A DNA stretch of 44,529 bases from a bacterium. GTDB lineage: Bacteria; Desulfobacterota; Desulfocorpusculales; Desulfocorpusculum. The DNA lies in NCBI GenBank assembly GCA_037481695.1, contig JBBFLE010000022.1, positions 1 to 44,529 on the forward strand, given 5' to 3'. This document shows, piece by piece, positions 8,772 to 17,420 of the stretch. Positions within the stretch are counted from its first letter, which is position 1. Each line of letters opens with the position of its first letter. Under the pieces are notes generated by a model. The model had not been told where the DNA came from. It made no database searches and saw nothing but the letters and a program-made list of their open reading frames with translations. Made by a program: the position numbers and the translations under genes.

Positions 8772-9782
8772 GTGCTAAAAAATATGCCTCTCGTCTATGC
8801 CCTAGCGGGAGTTTTGGCCTTTGCCGTCAGCGTCTATTTCACCCCTATCATAAGAACTGCGGCCCTTAAGTTCGGCATTCTGGACAAGCCTGATGGAAGG
8901 CTCAAGAAGCAGCAGGATGCAGTGCCTTACCTGGGAGGATTGGCCGTTTACCTGGGGTTTCTGGTGGCCCTGGCCTTCACGTTTTCTTTTGAAGAAAAGG
9001 TTATGGGGGTGCTCCTGGGGGCAACCCTGGTGCTTGTTCTGGGATTGTTGGACGACCTAGGACGGCTTTCACCCCATGTGAAACTAGGATTTCAGCTTTT
9101 GGCTGCCCTTGTATTGGTGAAATCAGGAATAAGAATTGAGCTGGTTTTCCTCCCCGAGTGGGTGGAGCTGCCTCTTTCTGTGCTATGGATACTTCTTGTT
9201 ACCAATGCTCTGAACATCATCGACATAATGGACGGCTTGGCTACAGGCGTTGCGGCCATCGCTTGCATGGCTCTTTTCTGCGTCTCGATCATCAACGGAC
9301 GCCCGGCAGTGGCGGTCATGGCTATATCTTTGGCTGGTTCTCTGGCGGGCTTCATCAAGTTCAACTTCGCCCCTGCCAGAATCTATCTGGGAGACACAGG
9401 AAGCCTGTTCGTGGGCTCGGTTCTGGCCTCATTGACCTTGATAGGCAGCTACACCATAAAGAATACTGTAAGCCTTCTGGCCCCCGTGGTGATCTTGGGA
9501 GTTCCGCTTTTCGACACGGCCTTTGTGTCTTACATAAGGTGGCGAAGGGGAATGCCTGTTTTCTTGGGAAGTCCGGATCACTTTGCATTGAGGCTGAGAA
9601 AATGGAGGCTGACCGTTGCGCAGACGGTGCTTTGCAGCTACGCTGCTTGCGCGGTTCTTGCAGCCTGTGCCATATGGATGATGTATCTTCCTGACTTGGG
9701 AGCCGTTGCTGTGATTGTGGGCTTGGGATTCTTGGGCTTGGGCATAGGGGCCTTTCTCAGGAAAATAGACATGAGCATGTAG
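8772..9782 (+). CDS. MraY/WecA-family polyprenyl-phosphate sugar-1-phosphate transferase
   Basis: Integral inner-membrane enzyme that transfers a (usually N-acetylated) sugar-1-phosphate from a UDP-sugar to undecaprenyl phosphate, the first step of lipid-linked glycan assembly. About ten hydrophobic segments are visible over 336 residues, normal for the family. Key cytoplasmic motifs are present: DD at 94-95 (GLLDDLGRL), NIIDIMDG at 148-155, GDTGS at 207-211 and the late SPDHFALRL loop that corresponds to the histidine motif. The GTG start follows ggagggtc. It is the only initiating enzyme in the cluster and so probably sets the first sugar for the surrounding glycosyltransferases. Confidence 0.9.
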   Translation: MLKNMPLVYALAGVLAFAVSVYFTPIIRTAALKFGILDKPDGRLKKQQDAVPYLGGLAVYLGFLVALAFTFSFEEKVMGVLLGATLVLVLGLLDDLGRLSPHVKLGFQLLAALVLVKSGIRIELVFLPEWVELPLSVLWILLVTNALNIIDIMDGLATGVAAIACMALFCVSIINGRPAVAVMAISLAGSLAGFIKFNFAPARIYLGDTGSLFVGSVLASLTLIGSYTIKNTVSLLAPVVILGVPLFDTAFVSYIRWRRGMPVFLGSPDHFALRLRKWRLTVAQTVLCSYAACAVLAACAIWMMYLPDLGAVAVIVGLGFLGLGIGAFLRKIDMSM

Positions 9783-9808
9783 GCGCTGGAGCCTGAGGGA
9801 TACAGGGG

Positions 9809-11101
9809 ATGATCATTATTGCCGGAGGGGGTATGACCGGCTTGAGTGCAGCACATCACATACAGGCCTCAGGCCAGAAATACGTTCTCCTGGAGAAGGC
9901 CGGTGCTTTGGGAGGTCTTTGCCGATCCATTCGGAAAGGCGGTTATACATTCGACTGGTCAGGACACCTGTTTTGCCCCAGAGAGCATTGGGTCATCTCC
10001 TGGGTGGAGGAGCTTCTCAACGGAGATCTACTGTGGTTTCAAAGGGAGTCCTGTGTCCATGTGAAAGGAGAAAACATTCCCTTCCCCATCCAGGCTCATC
10101 TCGGTGCTTTGCCCAGGCCTTATCTTCTGGAATGCCTGGCATCCTTCCTAAGGGAGCGGGCCCAAGAAAAGGATTCTCAAGAATTGGGAACTTGGCCGGA
10201 TTGGATAAGTACAACCTTCGGAAAGGCATTGGCTCAGCTCTTTTTCTTCCCTTACCATGAAAAGCTATGGGGAGTCCCACTGGAAGAATTGTCGGCCCAG
10301 GGCTTGGAGTGGTCTGTTCCCAGACCCACTGTGGAGGAAGTAGTGGACGGAGCTCTTGGTGTTAAGAATCCCCTGCTGGGGTACAACGCCAATCTCTCGT
10401 ATCCTTCAAATGGTGGTATAGAGGAGATTCCTAAAGCCATGGCCAGGGAGCTGGTAGGGGTCTACACACTATCCAGCCTTCAAAGGGTACTCTGGAAACA
10501 AAAGCAAGTTGTGGTGAAGGGTTTTGGAAAGCTTAGCTACCGAAAGCTGATCTCTACCATTCCTCTTTCGGCGTTGCTGAGGCTGCTGGAGCCTCCTGTG
10601 GAGGAAGAGATCTTGGCCTTTCCCGCTCCCAGAGCCGTGTCCATATGGGTTCTCAACGTTGGGATCAAGAGACCCTCGGCCAGTCATTACCACTGGATCT
10701 ATTTTCCTGAAAAGGAGTTTCCCTTTTTCCGGGTAGGATGCTACACGGCCTTTGGAGCTCACCTGGCGCCCCCTGGGCGCAGCTCTTTTTACGTTGAGAT
10801 CCCCTGTCACGTGGTGTGTGGATTGTCAAAGGAGCTGATGGTGGAGCGCACCTTGAAGGCCATGGTGCGATGCGGGATTCTGAAAAGCACTGGAGAGGTG
10901 GAGATAGTGTTGCCTGTCAAGATACCAGTGGCATATGTAATCCACGATGTTTCGCGCAGCAGGTGGCTTCCTAGGGTTCTATTCTTCTTGGAATCGCACG
11001 GTATTCGGTGCGCAGGCAGGTACGGAGCCTGGGGCTACGGCACTATGGAGCACGCCATCATCCAGGGTCGGGAGGCCGCTCAGTGGGCCGTGGAAGAATA
11101 A
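9809..11101 (+). CDS. FAD-dependent oxidoreductase, UDP-galactopyranose-mutase / protoporphyrinogen-oxidase type
   Basis: Flavoprotein of 430 residues. The N-terminal dinucleotide fold is clear: MIIIAGGGMTGLSAAHH (GxGxxG variant at 6-11), the acidic ribose contact LLEKAG at 28-33 and GGLCRS. Later parts contain YPSNGGIEEIPKAM, typical of the amine-oxidase/NAD-binding_8 group, and a C-terminal RYGAWGYGTMEHAI motif that contacts flavin in this group. In polysaccharide clusters such proteins are often assigned to ring contraction of UDP-sugars (Glf-like) or to sugar oxidation. True UDP-galactopyranose mutases are more conserved than what I see, so the substrate is uncertain. Confidence 0.78.
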   Translation: MIIIAGGGMTGLSAAHHIQASGQKYVLLEKAGALGGLCRSIRKGGYTFDWSGHLFCPREHWVISWVEELLNGDLLWFQRESCVHVKGENIPFPIQAHLGALPRPYLLECLASFLRERAQEKDSQELGTWPDWISTTFGKALAQLFFFPYHEKLWGVPLEELSAQGLEWSVPRPTVEEVVDGALGVKNPLLGYNANLSYPSNGGIEEIPKAMARELVGVYTLSSLQRVLWKQKQVVVKGFGKLSYRKLISTIPLSALLRLLEPPVEEEILAFPAPRAVSIWVLNVGIKRPSASHYHWIYFPEKEFPFFRVGCYTAFGAHLAPPGRSSFYVEIPCHVVCGLSKELMVERTLKAMVRCGILKSTGEVEIVLPVKIPVAYVIHDVSRSRWLPRVLFFLESHGIRCAGRYGAWGYGTMEHAIIQGREAAQWAVEE

Positions 11102-12288
11102 AGATTCCTGTAATTCAGGTCATTACCAAGCTGGAACTCGGAGGAGCTCAACAACTAGCTCTTCACTTGGCCAGGGAGATAAACAGGGACCTCTTTCAGC
11201 CATATCTGATCTGCGGGAAGGGAGGGCTGCTGGACCAGGATGTTCTCAACGATGAAAGGATACGAGTTCACTGGATCCCACACATGATAAGAGAGATAAG
11301 GCCACACTTGGATGTTATGGCCCTGGGGGAGATCAGGCATGCCATAAGGCGGATTCTCTCGGGCGAGAGACAGGTCAAGATGTCTATCATTCACACTCAC
11401 AGTTCCAAGGCAGGCATTTTGGGAAGGTGGGCGGCAAGACTGGAGCGGATTCCGGTGATTCTGCATACGTACCATGGATTTGGCTTTCATGATTTCCAGC
11501 CTAGAGTCCTCAGACTTGTATTTGAGACTGTGGAAATTTTGACTTCCAGGATCAGCCACGGCCTCGTGATGGTGTCTAGAGCAAATCAAAAAAAGGCAAT
11601 CCATTGCGGAATCAGGCCCAAGCTTTTTTCTAAGGTCATATACGGGGGGATAGAGCTTCAGGAATTCCTGTCTGCGGGTGAACATGCAGAGGGAAAGAGG
11701 CGGGAATTGGGGTTGGATGATGGGCATAAGGTTGTATCCATGATTTCCTGCCTGAAGCCGCAGAAGGCTCCCCTGGATTTTGTCAGATTGGCCGGCAGGG
11801 TGGGAAGTGAAATTAGTGAAGCCAGGTTTTTACTGGTAGGAGATGGGGATCTGCGTTCCCAGGTGGCACAGGCAGTGGCCCGAAGCGGGCTGCAGGGCAG
11901 GTTCCAGCACTTGGGCTGGAGGAGGGATGTTGCCTCGATTCTGGGATTGACCGACGTGCTGGTCCTTACATCACTGTGGGAGGGTTTCCCTCTGACCCTC
12001 TTGCAGGCCATGGCCGCTGGGGTGCCGGCCGTGGTCACCAGGGTGGATGGGTCTCCGGAAGCCATACTGGATGGTGTGAACGGCTTTGTGGTGGAGCCCA
12101 GAGATGTGGAGGCCATGGCCGCAAGGGTTATCCAGCTCTTGAGGGATCCGCAGCTTCGCAGTCGCATGGGGGAGGAAGGCCGAAAGAGAGTCCAGGACTT
12201 TGACATAGACCATATGGTGAGGAAACAGGAGGAGTTCTACCTGGAGCTAGTGGAGGCTGTTCTCAAAGGGAAAAATCAATGCCAATGA
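11083..12288 (+). CDS. GT4 (GT-B fold) glycosyltransferase
   Basis: Last glycosyltransferase of the first cluster, 401 residues from the chosen start. IPVIQVITKLELGGAQQLAL supplies the glycine loop. HTHSSKAGILGRWAA and HTYHGFGFH resemble the WbnK/ExpC-like GT4 group. The donor site is EGFPLTLLQAMAAGVPAVVT. The open frame begins at 11008, but the GTG at 11083 has ggagg at 11071-11075 with seven-base spacing and fits the family N-terminus. It overlaps the preceding oxidoreductase by 19 bases, which points to coupled translation. Confidence 0.87.
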   Translation: MGRGRIKIPVIQVITKLELGGAQQLALHLAREINRDLFQPYLICGKGGLLDQDVLNDERIRVHWIPHMIREIRPHLDVMALGEIRHAIRRILSGERQVKMSIIHTHSSKAGILGRWAARLERIPVILHTYHGFGFHDFQPRVLRLVFETVEILTSRISHGLVMVSRANQKKAIHCGIRPKLFSKVIYGGIELQEFLSAGEHAEGKRRELGLDDGHKVVSMISCLKPQKAPLDFVRLAGRVGSEISEARFLLVGDGDLRSQVAQAVARSGLQGRFQHLGWRRDVASILGLTDVLVLTSLWEGFPLTLLQAMAAGVPAVVTRVDGSPEAILDGVNGFVVEPRDVEAMAARVIQLLRDPQLRSRMGEEGRKRVQDFDIDHMVRKQEEFYLELVEAVLKGKNQCQ

Positions 12289-12311
12289 TATCAAATAATT
12301 CCACTTAAATT

Positions 12312-12324
12312 GGTGCCAGGCACC
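12312..12324. promoter_or_regulatory. 13-bp perfect palindrome in front of the toxin-antitoxin pair
   Basis: ggtgccAggcacc has six-base arms around one central base and ends two bases before the ATG of the small antitoxin-like gene. Its position suggests an operator for autoregulation, as is usual in toxin-antitoxin operons, but it could equally be a dispersed REP-like palindrome. No second copy was noticed in the window. Confidence 0.4.
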
Positions 12325-12326
12325 TC

Positions 12327-12641
12327 ATGTGTGACAAAGAAAAGGCTTTAGAGCTCGTGCTCAGGGAATGCTTCTGGGGGGATTATGTCCTCGGTATCGA
12401 GGATGTAAAGAGAAAACTCCAAGAAAAGGACCAAGCTTTCGAGATCTTTCTGGTATCTCGGATCCTGGAACATAGCAGCTTTCCAAGTGCCATGCTCCGG
12501 GTGCTATTTCCCAAGGAACGATTGAGGAGCATCCTGGATCGGGTAAGTGTCTCTGGACGTTCGGCCAAGAGAAAAGCCCTGGTCAGGGCGCTGCTCCTGG
12601 GCGAACCTCTGGAAGGTGAAGAACAATGGATCAGAGGCTAA
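12327..12641 (+). CDS. Small protein paired with AbiEii-type toxin, putative antitoxin
   Basis: 104 residues, charged and mostly helical, no membrane segment. It starts immediately after the 13-bp palindrome and overlaps the downstream nucleotidyltransferase gene by 16 bases, the arrangement of an antitoxin-toxin operon. It is not the usual AbiEi winged-helix antitoxin, which is about twice as long. From memory its pattern (an FW near the N-terminus, then FEIFLVSRILEHSS and ERLRSILDRV) resembles short DUF6922-like partners of AbiEii toxins; this was not checked. The ribosome binding site is weak, with only agg inside the palindrome. The antitoxin role is inferred from context. Confidence 0.7.
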   Translation: MCDKEKALELVLRECFWGDYVLGIEDVKRKLQEKDQAFEIFLVSRILEHSSFPSAMLRVLFPKERLRSILDRVSVSGRSAKRKALVRALLLGEPLEGEEQWIRG

Positions 12642-13312
12642 ACTTTGAGGAGGTTTACAAGATCCAGGACGGTGTCCTGGCTACTGTCTCATCCAGCCAA
12701 AGCGGCTTCTACCTGACCGGGGGCACCTGTCTCAACAGATTCTACAAGCTCAGACGCCATTCAGACGACTTGGATCTTTTTTGCAACGATAACGAACTCT
12801 ACAGGGACTATGTCAGAGAGTTTAAGAAAGCTCTTTTATCAGAAGGAATGGGTTTGCTAGTGGAGGTGGACAGCAGAGATTTTGTGCGCATGAAAGTGGA
12901 ATCAAAGTTGAGAGTAGACCTAGTCAATGATCGCCTACCTTATGTGGGTAGGATCAGAAAGAGCTTGGAAGGATTTCGAATAGACAATTTAGAGAACATC
13001 CTGGCTAACAAATTGACGGCTGTGGTGGGCAGGGATGATCCCAAAGATGTCTTCGACATCGTTACCATAACTAGGATAGCGAGGTTTGATTGGAGTACAA
13101 GCCTAGGTGCAGCCTTGAGCAAGTCTTACTTTGAAAGGGATTACCTGGTATACAGGCTCAAGACCTTCCCAGTTCATCTGCTGGACCAACTTGCAGTGGT
13201 GGATCCAGGCTATTTGAAGGAAACCAAAGAGGCTTTACCTACAATCGTGGAAGACATTTTGCTGGGTCGGGTCAATGAACCCGTTGAGCCTTTGGATATC
13301 CCTGGCGAGTGA
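12626..13312 (+). CDS. AbiEii/AbiGii-family nucleotidyltransferase toxin
   Basis: 228 residues. The nucleotidyltransferase signature is clear: GGT at 32-34 followed by RHSDDLDLF, with the metal-binding D48 and D50. A later acidic strand (RVDLVNDR) and the downstream lysine/aspartate segment ENILANKLTAVVGR...DVFDIV match the AbiEii family. Characterised members add nucleotides to tRNA acceptor stems and stop growth; some give phage-triggered abortive infection. The ATG follows ggaaggtgaag and overlaps the upstream small gene. The pair sits between the polysaccharide and pilus regions, as expected for a mobile defence cassette. Confidence 0.88.
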   Translation: MDQRLNFEEVYKIQDGVLATVSSSQSGFYLTGGTCLNRFYKLRRHSDDLDLFCNDNELYRDYVREFKKALLSEGMGLLVEVDSRDFVRMKVESKLRVDLVNDRLPYVGRIRKSLEGFRIDNLENILANKLTAVVGRDDPKDVFDIVTITRIARFDWSTSLGAALSKSYFERDYLVYRLKTFPVHLLDQLAVVDPGYLKETKEALPTIVEDILLGRVNEPVEPLDIPGE

Positions 13313-13699
13313 CCGAGTCAGGCTCTTTCATAAGTGACGGGTTTGAAAGCTTTTTTACGGTTGAGAGAAACCATAACGGACACACAGAAGCCTGCCTCTT
13401 GGACAAACCACATCAAACCCACGGACCTTTTCAAAAGGTCTTGAGGGGCCCAAGAAGGGAAAGGCTTGCGCGCCGAATAAAGGCCTTACAGGAGCCAAGG
13501 CGTGACCCACCGCCCACAAAGAACCATCTCTATCCTAGAAAACATGTCTGATCTTGACTTCCCCTGTCAAATGGTCTTGGGGTGCCTGAGGGATATGCTT
13601 TGTTTGTCCTTGAATGGAGACTTGGGAGATTTGAGTAAGAAGATGGCGGGCACTGGAAACACAACAGAGCAGGCATGATGCAGACAGGGGGTTAAAGAG
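13313..13699. other. Intergenic region between toxin gene and prepilin peptidase
   Basis: No convincing gene. An 80-codon open frame at 13309-13551 has no recognisable domain or ribosome binding site. The only structure noted is a near-perfect palindrome at 13424-13440 (gaccttttCaaaaggtc, eight-base arms around one base), without an adjoining T-run, so it is not a standard terminator. The promoter of the pilus operon may lie here but was not identified. Confidence 0.5.
13424..13440. repeat. 17-bp palindrome
   Basis: gacctttt and aaaaggtc flank a single C. The perfect symmetry over 17 bases suggests a protein binding site or a small stem rather than a rho-independent terminator. It lies about 110 bases after the toxin stop. 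Confidence 0.4.
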
Positions 13700-14476
13700 T
13701 TGAACTGGCTTTTCATGATGGGTTCACTGGCCACGGGGATGGTTGTGGGAAGTTTTCTCAATGTCTGCATATACAGGCTTCCTAGGCAGGAATCCCTTGT
13801 GTACCCTGGATCCCACTGTCCCAAGTGCGGCACACCGGTGAGACCATATGACAACATACCGATTCTCAGCTACCTTCTGCTCAAGGGCCGCTGCAGGAAG
13901 TGCAGACAGAGTATAAGCCCCAGATATCCCTTGGTGGAGGCCCTCACAGGAGGGGTGGCCTTGGCCCTGGCAGGCCGTTACGGATGGGCCCCCGAGACCC
14001 CGATATTTTTCCTTCTTTGCTGTGGGCTCATAGTGATCAGCTTCATAGATCTGGACCACCAGATAATTCCCAACAGGATCACTTACCCGGGAATCCCGCT
14101 GGGGATCCTGGCTTCTTTCCTGATCCCAGGGGTAACCCTTGAGGATTCCCTCCTGGGAATGGCCTTGGGAGGAGGAATCCTCTGGCTGGTAGCCATTGTT
14201 TTCCAGTGGGTCCGCAAGAAAGAAGGCATGGGCTTTGGGGACGTTAAGCTCCTGGCAATGATAGGTGCCTTCCTGGGCTGGAAGGCGGTGATTCTGACCC
14301 TGGTACTTTCCTCCTTTGTGGGAGCCGTGGTGGGCTACGCTGCCTTGCGCCTGTCTGGAAAGGATGTGAGGGAGCCCATCCCCTTCGGGCCCTTTTTGGC
14401 TTTGGGAGCCCTGGTCTATATGCTGGGAGGAGAAGAACTGGTCCAATGGTATTTGACCCTGGGGAAAGCACCGTGA
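13700..14476 (+). CDS. pilD: Prepilin peptidase / N-methyltransferase (type IV leader peptidase)
   Basis: Inner-membrane aspartic protease that cleaves type IV prepilin leaders after the conserved Gly and methylates the new N-terminus. 258 residues with several hydrophobic helices. The N-terminal cytoplasmic domain has the zinc pairs C40-x2-C43 and C65-x2-C68; the two catalytic aspartate motifs are FIDLDHQIIP (115-124) and GFGDVKLL (GxGD, D181). The TTG start gives the usual short N-terminus before the GSFLNV motif. Its presence directly upstream of regulators and pilins supports a type IV pilus locus; the substrates probably include the five pilin-like proteins encoded downstream. Confidence 0.94.
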   Translation: MNWLFMMGSLATGMVVGSFLNVCIYRLPRQESLVYPGSHCPKCGTPVRPYDNIPILSYLLLKGRCRKCRQSISPRYPLVEALTGGVALALAGRYGWAPETPIFFLLCCGLIVISFIDLDHQIIPNRITYPGIPLGILASFLIPGVTLEDSLLGMALGGGILWLVAIVFQWVRKKEGMGFGDVKLLAMIGAFLGWKAVILTLVLSSFVGAVVGYAALRLSGKDVREPIPFGPFLALGALVYMLGGEELVQWYLTLGKAP

Positions 14477-16137
14477 TTGGTTCAAGAACAGGCTGGGGAA
14501 GTCTTCGTTCGGAGATAGTGGCCAGCGTCACCATTGTGGCGGCTGTGGCCGTGGTCCTGGCGGGGATGCTAATTCTTCAGTCCTTGCATGCCGATGCGGT
14601 GAACATGAGGATCCTGGAGCTCCAGCGAACAGGAACTTTTCTGGCTGCAGCACTTCAGAGCCTGGGGACCCGAGAAACTGAGCTTGAGACCCTCAGAACC
14701 GAAGGAAAGAAGTTGATAGCCCGCTCTGTGGGGCGGGAAGACATCAGGGTTCTTTGGGTGGACACTACAGGCACCAGGATCTGGGGGGAGGCAGAAGCCC
14801 AGGATGAGACGGCAAAGAACGATCTTAAACGGGCTCTGCAATGGGGGATCGAGTCCACACGCCTGAGGGGAGAGGGAGGGCTATGGCCCTTGTGGGGAAG
14901 CAGAGACATTGTTTTTGTCCTTCCTGTTCCTTCAGCCCAGGGGAGCCGGGCATTGGGGGTACTCAGGCTGGAGACACCTGCTGAGGGGGCTTGGGAGGCT
15001 CTCAAGAGAAGAGGGTGGTTTCTGCCCCTTTACGTGGGCTTGTTGATAGGAGTATTGGTGCTCCTGGGCAGCTATCTGCTTTCCAAGAATGTTGTCAGGC
15101 CCCTTAGACGCCTAACCGAGACTTCGGAGAAAATCGCCTCGGGAGACTGCCAGGAGATCTCTTGGGAAGCATATCCGGCCAATGAGGTGGGCAGGCTGGC
15201 CCATGCACTCAGAATCATGTCAGAGACTTTGCAGGAAAAACAACTGGCGCTGGAACATAAGGTCCAGGATCTGGAGGCGGCCAACAGGGCTTTGTTGGAA
15301 GCACAGCGCGCCTTGGTTCGCTCCGAGAAATTGGCGTGCGTGGGCAGGCTGGCAGCGGGTGTGGCCCACGAGATAGGTAATCCCATTGGGAGCATCCTGG
15401 GCTACATGGAGCTGCTTCTGGGGGAGGCCAAAGACGCTACCCACAGGGATTGTCTTCAAAGGGTGAAAGGAGAAGCAGAGCGCATTCAGCGTACGGTCAG
15501 GGCATTGGTGGAAGTGGGAAGGCCTACAGACCAGCGCTGGGAGGAGGTGGATTTAAAAAGCACGGTGGATGAGACTCTGGCCGTACTTAAGGCTCATCCT
15601 GGGATGAGGGGAGTTCAAATAGAGTGGGAGCCCCCTCAGGAGCCGTACAGGCTGTGGGCCCATCCGGACCAGATCCGACAGGTGTTGCTGAATCTCCTCC
15701 TGAATGCCATGGACTCCCTTGGTGGCAAAGGCCGTATAACAGTCAGAGTTGGTGCAGTAGAGCGTCTTCCCAGGGAAGCCGAGCTGGTTCCTGCTCCCAG
15801 GCGTCGCTCGGACCCTGCGGATAGAGACTTCAGTGCACTAAGAAAGACCGCCCCCTTGGCCCTGGAAGGGGCCAGGGGTCCTTTTGTTTTCGTACAGGTG
15901 GAGGATACGGGCTCGGGAATTCCTTCAGAAGACCTGGAGCACCTGTTCGAACCTTTTTTTACCACCAAGGAGCCGGGCAAGGGCACGGGCCTGGGGCTCA
16001 CGGTGTGTTTCGGAATAGTTGAGTCTTACGGTGGAAAGATCCAGGTGCAAAGCGAGCCGGGCAAGGGAAGTATTTTCACTGTTTTTTTTCCTGTGGGGAG
16101 GAGAGAAAATTTCTCAGGTTGCAGCAACTTGATATAG
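14446..16137 (+). CDS. NtrB/PilS-like membrane sensor histidine kinase
   Basis: Autophosphorylating sensor that probably phosphorylates the NtrC-type regulator two genes downstream. Order: a transmembrane helix at about 24-48, a periplasmic sensor region, a second helix at about 191-213, HAMP, a coiled linker, the HisKA motif AHEIGNP with H308, N box ([12 protein letters not shown], about 414-425), [16 protein letters not shown] and GTGLGL. Classical PilS has six membrane helices; this has two, so it resembles ordinary NtrB-type sensors. It overlaps pilD by 31 bases; an alternative GTG at 14473 would give a 4-base overlap with the pilD stop. The signal it senses is unknown. Confidence 0.92.
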   Translation: MVFDPGESTVIGSRTGWGSLRSEIVASVTIVAAVAVVLAGMLILQSLHADAVNMRILELQRTGTFLAAALQSLGTRETELETLRTEGKKLIARSVGREDIRVLWVDTTGTRIWGEAEAQDETAKNDLKRALQWGIESTRLRGEGGLWPLWGSRDIVFVLPVPSAQGSRALGVLRLETPAEGAWEALKRRGWFLPLYVGLLIGVLVLLGSYLLSKNVVRPLRRLTETSEKIASGDCQEISWEAYPANEVGRLAHALRIMSETLQEKQLALEHKVQDLEAANRALLEAQRALVRSEKLACVGRLAAGVAHEIGNPIGSILGYMELLLGEAKDATHRDCLQRVKGEAERIQRTVRALVEVGRPTDQRWEEVDLKSTVDETLAVLKAHPGMRGVQIEWEPPQEPYRLWAHPDQIRQVLLNLLLNAMDSLGGKGRITVRVGAVERLPREAELVPAPRRRSDPADRDFSALRKTAPLALEGARGPFVFVQVEDTGSGIPSEDLEHLFEPFFTTKEPGKGTGLGLTVCFGIVESYGGKIQVQSEPGKGSIFTVFFPVGRRENFSGCSNLI

Positions 16138-16170
16138 AATAAGGGAAAAGATCCGGGGCGATCACATGGG

Positions 16171-17274
16171 GTGAGTGCCGATTTCTACAGAAAGATAGAG
16201 TTGCTGGAGCCGAGAGTCAGGGAAGCTTTTCTAGCCCTTGCCGAACACCTGGAGAGCATCCAGCGCACCGAGTTGCACATGAAGGCCATCTCTGCCGGGA
16301 TGGAGAGGCTTGCCAATGCCCAGGCGGACACCGAGGCCAGGGTAGGCCGGCTGGAAGCGGCCCTGGAGAGGTTGGCCCAGGCCCAGGCCCAGACAGAGGA
16401 GCGTATGGCACGCCTGGAAACGGCCCTTGAGCAGCTCGCCCAGGCTCAAGCCAGGACCGAGGAGAGGGTAGGCAGGCTGGAAGTGGCCTTACAGGAGCTG
16501 GCCCAGGCTCAGGCGAGGACGGAGAAGAGGCTCGAAGAGCTTGCCCAGGCCCAAGCAAGAACCGAGAAAAGGCTCGAGGAACTTGCCCAAGCTCAAGCCA
16601 GGACCGAGGAGAGGGTGGGCAGGCTGGAAGTGGCCTTACAGGAGTTGGCCCAGGCTCAGGCGAGGACGGAGAAGAGGCTCGAGGAGCTTGCTCAAGCCCA
16701 GGCCAGGACGGAGAGGAGGCTTGAAGAGCTCGCGCAAGCCCAGGCAAGAACCGAGAAGAGGCTCGAAGAGCTGGCCCAAGCCCAGGCAAGAACCGAGAAG
16801 AGGCTCGAAGAGCTTGCTCAGGCTCAAGCCAGGACCGAGAGACGGCTCGAGAAGCTCATCGGCGAGCACGGAGAGACAAGAAAACAGCTGGGCGGGCTTT
16901 CCGCGGCAGTGGGGTACGGCCTGGAAGACAGGGCCTTCAAGGCTCTTCCTGATTTGTTGCGCCGTGACTACGGCCTGGAGGTCTTGGAGCGTCTTCGCAG
17001 GGGCTACTTGCGAGACAATGAGGGAGAAATGCTGGAGGTGAACATCCTGGGCAAAGCCAGGAGAGATGGCCGTGAAATCCTCATAGTGGGGGAGGCCAAG
17101 AGCCAGCTTTCCAAGGAAGAAGTCAACAGGTTCCTGCGTCGCAAACTGGCCAGACTAAAGGGAATCGGACCAGAGCTTTTTCCTGTGTTGGTAACCTATA
17201 TGACAACCTCAGCAGGAGTGGAGGAGTATGTGAAGGAAAAGGGGCTGGCCCTCTACTACTCCTTCGATTTTTGA
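16171..17274 (+). CDS. Coiled-coil repeat protein with C-terminal PD-(D/E)XK-like domain (DUF3782-like)
   Basis: 367 residues in three parts. Residues 1-45 are helical. Residues 46-227 are eleven tandem heptad-based units, seven of 14 residues (ELAQAQARTEKRLE type) and four of 21 residues, predicting one long parallel coiled coil. Residues 228-367 hold an alpha/beta domain with E289 (MLEVNI) and E308-A-K310 (VGEAKS), the pattern of the PD-(D/E)XK nuclease superfamily as in DUF3782 proteins. It could be an oligomeric nuclease or a degenerate binding domain. It lies between the sensor kinase and its regulator, in the same direction with a short gap, so it is probably co-transcribed. No signal peptide. 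Confidence 0.82.
   Translation: MSADFYRKIELLEPRVREAFLALAEHLESIQRTELHMKAISAGMERLANAQADTEARVGRLEAALERLAQAQAQTEERMARLETALEQLAQAQARTEERVGRLEVALQELAQAQARTEKRLEELAQAQARTEKRLEELAQAQARTEERVGRLEVALQELAQAQARTEKRLEELAQAQARTERRLEELAQAQARTEKRLEELAQAQARTEKRLEELAQAQARTERRLEKLIGEHGETRKQLGGLSAAVGYGLEDRAFKALPDLLRRDYGLEVLERLRRGYLRDNEGEMLEVNILGKARRDGREILIVGEAKSQLSKEEVNRFLRRKLARLKGIGPELFPVLVTYMTTSAGVEEYVKEKGLALYYSFDF
16306..16851 (+). repeat. In-gene tandem repeat array (42/63-bp units)
   Basis: Eleven in-frame units of 42 or 63 bp encode the coiled coil. A higher-order duplication of 147 bp (63+42+42) is visible: the segment around 16481 recurs around 16628 with near identity. All unit lengths are multiples of 21 bp, so gain or loss of units keeps both frame and heptad phase. 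Confidence 0.85.
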
Positions 17275-17420
17275 GGGCAAGAAGCAAGCTATTCGGTAGT
17301 GGACATAAGAGACCCTTTTCCCGGGTGCATGGGCACCTGGTGAGTCGGGTCCCAGATTTTTTTTCCTTGGGCCCGGCCTGCCTGCAAGGTGTAAGAGCAC
17401 AGGGTGGGCTACCTGCTGAC

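Noticed and set aside
13309-13551. 80-codon open frame after the toxin gene
   Set aside because: No ribosome binding site, no domain and a composition (PRRDPPPTK...) unlike its neighbours; treated as non-coding.
16306-16851. Regular repeat array considered as CRISPR
   Set aside because: The units are contiguous, coding and without spacers; they encode a coiled coil.
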